From Medicago truncatula (lineage: Eukaryota > Streptophyta > Magnoliopsida > Fabales > Fabaceae): a DNA stretch of 64,000 nucleotides. A model generated the notes under the pieces. That model worked only from the letters and a program-made list of their open reading frames with translations, was not told the DNA's origin and ran no database searches. Numbering within the stretch: the first letter of the stretch is position 1; each line of letters starts with the position of its first letter. The position numbers were made by a program, and so were the translations under genes. Where the stretch lies: NCBI RefSeq assembly GCF_003473485.1, contig NC_053042.1, forward strand, positions 15,024,501 through 15,088,500, read 5' to 3'. Below, piece after piece: positions 57,902-64,000 of this stretch.

Positions 57902-60304
57902 TTAACAAATGAGTTGTTGAATTAGGAGGCTATGGTTAACAACATCTTCAATTTCATCCGTAAATCCACTTCCTACACTGGAGTGAATAGAAGAATCCTC
58001 ATTCTCATTCGAAACATGTGATGCCAACTCAAGATGGAGAGCCTCTTCTAGTTGACATAATACATACCCCATCGGTGGTCTGTTCTCCCGACGCTCCTCC
58101 AAGCACTTCCATGCCAACTCTAAAACCTTGTTTAGAGAATCCATATTCACTTTGCCAATCAAATATGGGTCCATCATTTCATGAAAGGTACCCTTTTTAT
58201 CGCAACTTAATGCCCACATTGCCAAATTCATCTGTTGCGTTGGAAGGGCATCATCTAAAGCAGGTTTTCCACATATAACTTCAATCAACACCACTCCAAA
58301 AGAGAAAACATCTGATTTCTTAGTTAGAAACTTAGTCCTAAAATATTCTGGATCAACGTAGCCAAAACTACCCTTTACATTAGTTGTAACGTGACTCTTA
58401 TCAAGAATAGGACCCTTTTTCGATATGCCAAAATCAGCAACTTTTGGTACAAGATTTTCGTCCAAGAGAATGTTTGTTGTCTTTATGTCACGGTGAATTA
58501 TGCTTTCTTTAGCTCCAGTGTGAAGATATAAAAGTCCCTTTGCAGCCCCTAAGCATATCATTAGGCGTTGCTTCCAAGATAGAGGAACAAAGTCTCTCCC
58601 ATATAGATGACTGCTGAGAGATCCATTTGCCATGTAATTGTACACAAGAATCAGTTCTGAGTCTTCGTTACAACAACCTACAAGTGAGACAAGGTTTGAA
58701 TGACTAAGACCAGACAACAACTCAATCTCGTTGTGGAATTCATCGAGACCTTGTCTAGATTCAGGATTTGCTACTTTGATAGCTACTACTTCTCCATTTT
58801 CAAGCGTTCCTTTATACACTTTTCCAAATCCTCCTTTTCCAATTATTAGCTCAGCGTCAAAACAATTTGTTGCTTGTTGCATCTCAAGTAAAGTAAAATG
58901 TCTCGGAAGCTCAAAATTAGTTACCGATTTCTTCTTCCTCCTGCAAGCTTTCAAGTAATAAAATGATAGTCCACCAAATACTAAAAATGCCAAAACACAC
59001 ACACTGCAACCGGTTAAAATGATGATCAACCAAATCCCTAGTTTTCTACTTCTTTGCAAACTTATTTTTGGTGAATGCGGAACACTAGAAGGAAGACTTT
59101 GAAAAGAAGAAAACTCATTCAAGCCACTTACGTTGTTGCTAATCTTCAATATCTCAACACCATTCATGATTGCATTTAACGTTTCATTCATTGCATCATG
59201 ATTAATACTCACACTCACTTTCATAGTGTTTCCTGAGGCGTGCGAGATGAAGTCGTAGTAATATGGCACAGCATGTCCCTTGGCTTTTGATGAAAGAGTG
59301 AGATTTCTAACAGCAAATGCTTCATTTATAAATAAATTGAAAGCCATATTGTTGTTTAGTGAATTGCTAATGATGTCACAGAAATGAACCCGAACAAAAT
59401 ACATGAAGTTCGGATCTACAATGAAGTGCCAACTTAAATCGGATCGCTGTGACTGTGATGCAATTTTGAAGGTTCTGGCTGTAGCATAAACCAATGGTGG
59501 ACCAAAAATAGAGTACTTTATTGTAGCAGGGTTAGTAGAAACAACAAGATCAGAACTAGTGGAGCTGTTTATGGGGTGGTAGAAGTAATATCCGTCATTC
59601 TCCCAAGTCCTTCCAAGGTTGTCACTCAAAGATGCACCACCAATACTGACTCTGGACACCGTTTCAACGATAGATTTTGAGAAATGTTCAAAAAAGCCTG
59701 ATGGATTTAGAGTTACTACTATTTGGTCAGGGAAGAGGTCATCTGGTATAGAGATAACTTCGATGGCATTAATAAAGCCGAGTGAATTGTTTTGAGGGAC
59801 GAAAGTAAGTGATAACTTGTCTGATGTAATGTTGATTGACTACTCCTTCATCAAATGAGAGCTATTATAGTTCGTGAAATTGAAATTATTGAGAAGCACG
59901 ATACTATCAGCGGTTACTGTTATTGTGGCAAAGGTCGTGTTAGGGTTGGAATCAGGAAGAGGGTGAAAATAGAGACGGATCCAATGTCTCCCTTGTTGTT
60001 GAATTTTGAATGTATATGATGACGTTTCAAAGAAGAGTCGAGCTGAGTTATAGAGTGGTGAAAGGGTATTGTTGAGTTTCGAGGTAACAGACAAAGATTT
60101 GTTGGCTATTATTTGAAGATTTGAATGTTCGAATTCAATATCAGGTGTGAAAGTTCGACCATGAAATGTGATATTATGGGATGAACCACAAGCGACCAAA
60201 TAATTATCAATGGGATTGAACGAGGCAAGTGATTCCTGACATATAGTGTATAGTAAAAGAATTAGAACAAAATGTGTATACTTAGGAACTTCTGGCATTG
60301 CCAT
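57902..60304 (-). pseudogene. Malectin-like receptor kinase (CrRLK1L type) with one in-frame stop
   Basis: A single uninterrupted exon frame from ATG 60304 to TAG 57902 (800 codons), except for one TAG at codon 155 (59842-59840), after which the same frame continues. Seen: signal peptide (FVLILLLYTICQESLA), malectin-like ectodomain (NYLVACGSSHNITFHGRTFT; GRHWIRLYFHPLP; WHFIVDPNFMYFVRVHFCDI), transmembrane segment at about 423-451, and a complete kinase: GKGGFG loop (489-494), VAIK lysine (510), HRD (604-606) in HRDIKTTNILL, DFG (624-626) and GSFGYVDPEYF. Known: CrRLK1L kinases such as FERONIA sense cell-wall state and RALF peptides. As read, translation gives only a 154-residue ectodomain fragment. 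It may be a recent null allele, a sequence error, or a functional gene elsewhere in the species; the kinase itself shows no decay. Confidence 0.9.
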
Positions 60305-60813
60305 ATTTGTTCCTTTTATAGAATATTTTGATCGAAAGTTGAAACCTAACTCCCAAGTCTACTGAAGCTCTTGTTATATACACTTTGTTTGAACAATTCC
60401 TGAAGCTCTGAAGGCATATTAAAGAGTAGTTTATCATGGTAGTAAAGCACTAAAGAGGATGATTCTAAATTGTGATTGAGCCTGAGATTACTATAGTATA
60501 ATAATTTATTTAAACCACAATTTCCATGTATTTGGAAGATTTGAAAACCAATGCAAACAAAACATTATTATACTATGTACACGTTATATATCTCATTATT
60601 TTTTCTTATTTAATTGTGGTTAGTCTTATTGTGACTTTAAACCCCATTTGCAAGTATTTCCAAGATTTGAAAACCTATGCAAACAAAATATATATACACA
60701 CACACGTTAGTCTTATTTTGACTTTTCTCATTACTAACAGTATAATATATTAAACCCCAACTTTCAAGTATTTGGAAGATTGCTTATGTGAAACAGACAT
60801 TTTATTTTTTTAA
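60305..60813. promoter_or_regulatory. Upstream region of the receptor kinase
   Basis: 5' flank of the kinase gene. A ~25-bp word (CAAGTATTTGGAAGATT and variants) recurs near 60527, 60650 and 60765, a small dispersed direct repeat. No TATA box can be singled out. Confidence 0.4.
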
Positions 60814-60814
60814 G

Positions 60815-61097
60815 GGTTAATTAAATTTTTAATCCCTATAAATATTTACAATTTTGTTTTTAGTCCCTACAAAATAAAATTACACTATTTAGTCCTTATA
60901 AAATTTTCCATCATCATTTTTAGTCCCTATAAAATTTTCCATCAGCACTTTTGGTCCCTGTAAAAAATTTCCATCAACAATTTTGATCCCTAAAATGCTT
61001 AAGGAAAATGTCGCAGGGACTAAAAATTGCGATTTTATTTTGTAGGGACTAAAAACAAAACTGTGTATATTTATAGGGACTAAAAACTTAATTAACC
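60815..61097. mobile_element. Fold-back MITE with TAGTCCCTA motifs
   Basis: The left end GGTTAATTAAATTTTTA and the right end TAAAAACTTAATTAACC are inverted copies. The inside repeats TTTTAGTCCCTATAAAATTT several times in one orientation and TTTGTAGGGACTAAAAACAA in the other. About 283 bp, no coding capacity. Related sequences are common in legumes and other plants. No firm target duplication was seen. Confidence 0.7.
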
Positions 61098-61617
61098 ATT
61101 TTTTTAATAAAAAAAATTCACAAAATTAGCTAGAAATTGTGTCTGTATTTAGGAAGCATCTTACATAGTTTTAAGCAGAATTCTGGCAATCATTTCACAT
61201 TATTTTTTCCTTTCTTTTTCTGCTTTATCATTCTCACCTCTTTCCAAAAGAGTGTGTAGAATTATTTCATAAGTTAAGACAGCAAGACAAATGCTTCTTC
61301 AAGTTCAAACAAACCCTCTTTATATAATCTACCATGTACTTTATAACATTTTGATTGTATCCTTTAAATCCTCGGATTAGACGATCCTTAGACCGGATAC
61401 AAGGATTAAAAAAAACATTTGCTTAAAGTTTTCTGCACTGTTTTGAAGGATTTAATCGTCATATTATTGTTTAAATCGGCAATATTTTAATCTACATATT
61501 AATTATCTATTGGATGAATTGTTGAAATGATTTAGTGGGCTCTATGTTGACATATACACTGCTTGGTAATTTCTCTTTTGTTGGCCTAGTAGGAACACAT
61601 GCGTACAATGGGAAATA
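61098..61617. other. Upstream unit of U2 copy 5
   Basis: From about 61425 this matches about 63165 onward almost base for base (AAATCGGCAATATTTTAATC, ATCTATTGGATGAATTG). It is therefore the start of a ~1.74-kb direct repeat that contains U2 copies 5 and 6. The part before 61425 has no recognised feature. Confidence 0.7.
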
Positions 61618-61668
61618 GTCCCACATCGAGCAGTCAAGAAAGCAACGGAGAAATGTCTGATATAAAAG
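61618..61668 (+). promoter_or_regulatory. U2 snRNA promoter 5: USE and TATA
   Basis: USE GTCCCACATCG at 61618-61628 and TATAAAAG at 61661-61668, 32 bp apart; the TATA begins 33 bp before the RNA start. Confidence 0.9.
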
Positions 61669-61693
61669 CAGCACCTAGCCAATCTTCCAACTC

Positions 61694-61892
61694 ATACCTT
61701 TCTCGGCCTTTTGGCTAAGATCAAGTGTAGTATCTGTTCTTATCAGTTTAATATCTGATATGTGGACCAATGGTTCACATGATATTAAATTACTTTTTTG
61801 AGGGGGAGAAGCCATATTAGTAGCTTGCTACTAGGCTTCTTGAGTGTTGCCAATGCGTTGCACTACAGCATTGGCTTGGCGCACCCGACCAA
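61694..61892 (+). ncRNA. U2 spliceosomal snRNA, copy 5
   Basis: Canonical 5' half with branch-point-pairing GTGTAGTATCTG. Stem IIb has a G-U pair, the Sm-type site is intact, stem III AGAAGCCATATTAGTAGC pairs well with GCTACTAGGCTTCT, and stem IV CAATGCGTTGCACTACAGCA is intact. AGTCTAA follows within a few bases, fitting the plant 3' box (AGTNNAA). Likely functional. Confidence 0.94.
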
Positions 61893-63357
61893 TCTGAGTC
61901 TAAATTTTTTTTTTGGTTGGCGTCTTGTGAATCAGAACTTTGCTGCTAAAGCTTAGCATAGCTGGCTTGGGTCATTTCATTAGCTGCTAATGAAATTTTG
62001 AAAAAGTTATTTGACATTTCCAAAAAAATTAAAAATTGAAATATTTAATTTTAATTTGATAAAACGTTGTTTTACAAAATAATTGTATTTGGAAAGCAAA
62101 AATGTTGGGGTCCATGGACAAACTTGAAGCTCTTTGCGTATGAGCACTTATTATGTATTTGGTCACACACGTAAGAAAAAATTCCTCATACGTGCGATCT
62201 AAATATTAGTGAAATCATACTTTCGTGCACACAACCCTGTACCACGCATGCAAACGAAGGGGAATCTAGTTTTGTGTATTATCTTGGATTGAATCAATCT
62301 CCATTCTCTTCGGTCTAAATCTGAACCCTCTTCATCTTCATTCTTGAGAAATCAAAGATTCATCTATTGTTCATATTTAACCTTTGATCAGTAAAATCAT
62401 TTATAACCCAAACACATTATTCATTTATCAACATCAATCTCAAGATTTTATCCACTTTTGTTATCTTTTGTCATTAGCATTCTACACATTTTGATTTTGG
62501 ACAAGAAAACCAATTTTTCCTTTCTTCAAAAGTAATAAATGCATGTCAATTAAAGTCATTTTGCAAATCATCCCAACTTTCTCTCTCTCCTTGTTTACAC
62601 CAACCAAGGTAGGCAAGAATATAAACCTCCTCAAGCATTACGCTTACTCAGGCATTGGAGTGTTCGTAGGTACAACCCCTTTATCGGACGGCTATCTCTT
62701 CATGAATTCGAACTAAAACCTCCCTCAATGGTGTATTTTCTTCCAACGATCCTAAAACATTGTGAGATCATTTATCTTAGTGTTGAGTCTGTTCATTTTA
62801 ATTTACATCATAGTATTTAAATAAAAACTAATTAACACCTGTCTAATATCTACAAGACTAATGTGAATCAGACATTAATCTTCAAGTGACTTTGATTTGA
62901 TATGAGTTTGTTAAAGGAGGTACTACCTTACATTGTTCTACTATGACATTTGTTTATGGAATTCATACTGATCAAATGGTTGAAGGTTGAATAATTCAAT
63001 CGTGTGTATACTAATCTATAATGTTCAGATCGGATGATCTATGATGTCCATAAAGAGCATTGCAGCTCTGACTTTAAATGGGGACTCCGCAAGTAATGTT
63101 TCAGAGATTAGATTCCTCGAAGTAGAGAGTCCTTGGACTGGATATTGGGTTTAAAATAAAACATTTGCTTAAAGTTTTCTTCACTGTTTTGAATGATTGA
63201 ATCATCATATTATTGTTTAAATCGGCAATATTTTAATCTACATATTAATGATCTATTGGATGAATTGCAGAAATGATTTAGTAGGCTCTATGTTGGCATA
63301 TAGTGGTAATTTCTCTTTTGTTGGCCTAGTAGGAACACATGCGTACAATGGGAAATA
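61893..63357. other. Spacer between U2 copies 5 and 6
   Basis: Non-coding. Contains the shared U2 downstream segment (to about 62100), a stretch present inverted at 53800-53970 (about 62570-62760) and another inverted near 55080-55140. From about 63165 it is the second unit of the tandem repeat. Confidence 0.7.
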
Positions 63358-63408
63358 GTCCCACATCGAGCAGTCAAGAAAGCAACGGAGAAATGTCTGA
63401 TATAAAAG
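63358..63408 (+). promoter_or_regulatory. U2 snRNA promoter 6: USE and TATA
   Basis: USE GTCCCACATCG at 63358-63368 and TATAAAAG at 63401-63408, 32 bp apart; the TATA begins 33 bp before the RNA start. Confidence 0.9.
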
Positions 63409-63433
63409 CAGCACCTAGCCCATTTTTCAACTT

Positions 63434-63632
63434 ATACCTTTCTCGGCCTTTTGGCTAAGATCAAGTGTAGTATCTGTTCTTATCAGTTTAATATCTGATA
63501 TGTGGACCAATGGTTCACACGATATTAAATTACTTTTTTGAGGGGGAGAAGCCATTTTAGTAGCTTGCTACTAGGCTTCTCGGGTGTCAACAATGTATTG
63601 CACTATAGCATTGGTTTGGCACACCCCTCAAT
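63434..63632 (+). ncRNA. U2 spliceosomal snRNA, copy 6
   Basis: The 5' half, stem IIa, Sm-type site and stem III match copies 1 and 5. Stem IV and the 3' end are more diverged (CAACAATGTATTGCACTATA, TTTGGCACACCCCTCAAT) and the following AGCTCTAA is an imperfect 3' box. Possibly functional, with the least canonical 3' region of the plus-strand copies. Confidence 0.88.
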
Positions 63633-64000
63633 CTAAGCTCTAAATTTTTTATTTTGGTTGGTACCTTGTGTATTAGGACCATGCAACTGAACTTATAGCT
63701 GTCCTCTGTTCCTTTCATTGGCTGCTAATGAAATTTTTGAAAAAATTTAAAAGTTATCTGACAGTTCCAAAAAAATTAAAATTATAACTTTAATTTGAAG
63801 ATAAAACGATGTTTTACAAAATAATTGTTTTTGGAAAGCAAAAATGTTAAGGTCTATGGACAAACTTTAGCTTTTGAAGATTTTTTGTTCTTGGATTTGT
63901 TTTAATGGAAGCTCTTTGCATACGAGCACTTTTTATGTATTGGTCACACACGTAAGAAAAGATTCCTCTTACGCGTGATCAAAATATTAGTGAAATCGTA
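63633..64000. other. Downstream flank of U2 copy 6
   Basis: Matches the flank after copy 5 (GCTGCTAATGAAATTTTTGA, AAAACGATGTTTTACAAAAT, TTTGGTCACACACGTAAGAA), so the direct repeat runs to or past the window end. Confidence 0.75.

Noticed and set aside
57902-60304. Programmed readthrough of the TAG at codon 155
   Set aside because: The bases after the stop (TCAATC) do not match the CARYYA readthrough context known from plant viruses; a null allele or error is simpler.

Overview
The window is nuclear DNA of a flowering plant. Its genes have GT-AG introns, and it holds a cellulose-synthase-like D gene, a nuclear gene for a mitochondrial ribosomal protein, PPR genes, U2 snRNA genes with the plant USE/TATA promoter, and dense plant transposons (Au-type SINE, Tourist-like and Mutator-like MITEs, L1/RTE LINEs, hAT, Ty3/gypsy). 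The AT-rich composition and the repeat families look like a legume of the clover/medick/pea group; that placement is an inference from repeat flavour only.

Layout. 1-3748 (+): 3' part of a CSLD cell-wall glycosyltransferase gene. 3.7-7.4 kb: intergenic, with a 976-bp Mutator-like MITE. 7474-15567 (+): six-exon gene for a predicted plastid membrane protein of unknown function. Its long introns hold two SINEs, a Tourist-like MITE, a Ty3/gypsy integrase fossil, a large inverted duplication of a hAT transposase 5' end, and an RTE-like LINE tail. 16.6-18.1 kb: a second Mutator-like MITE. 18641-23091 (+): nine-exon gene for a plastid-type 3-dehydroquinate synthase II homologue. 24169-26339 (+): PPR protein of the E/E+ class. 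26.7-27.7 kb: short LINE-derived retroposon with a clear target-site duplication. 28.1-34.9 kb (-): six-exon gene for mitochondrial ribosomal protein uL22m with an unusual repeat-rich C-terminus, followed downstream by a broken duplicate of its first three exons.

36.9-48.2 kb is a repeat nest: an internally deleted L1-type LINE, then a 5'-truncated L1 LINE whose RNase H region is split by an 8.15-kb Ty3/gypsy LTR retrotransposon with nearly identical 2.4-kb LTRs. 48.3-48.8 kb is a decayed RFL-type PPR pseudogene. 49.4-64.0 kb is a segmentally duplicated block with six U2 snRNA genes (three on each strand), each with its own USE and TATA box. It also holds three LINE ORF2 remnants, a malectin-like receptor kinase gene (57902-60304, -) whose frame is complete except for one in-frame stop, and an inverted, truncated copy of that gene's 5' end.

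The protein genes look like unrelated neighbours, as usual in plants; no operon-like logic is implied. The most unusual items are the intronic hAT inverted duplication (a possible source of hairpin RNA), the U2 gene cluster, the repeat tail of uL22m, the receptor kinase with a single stop, and the recent insertion of an LTR element whose coding region is already decayed.
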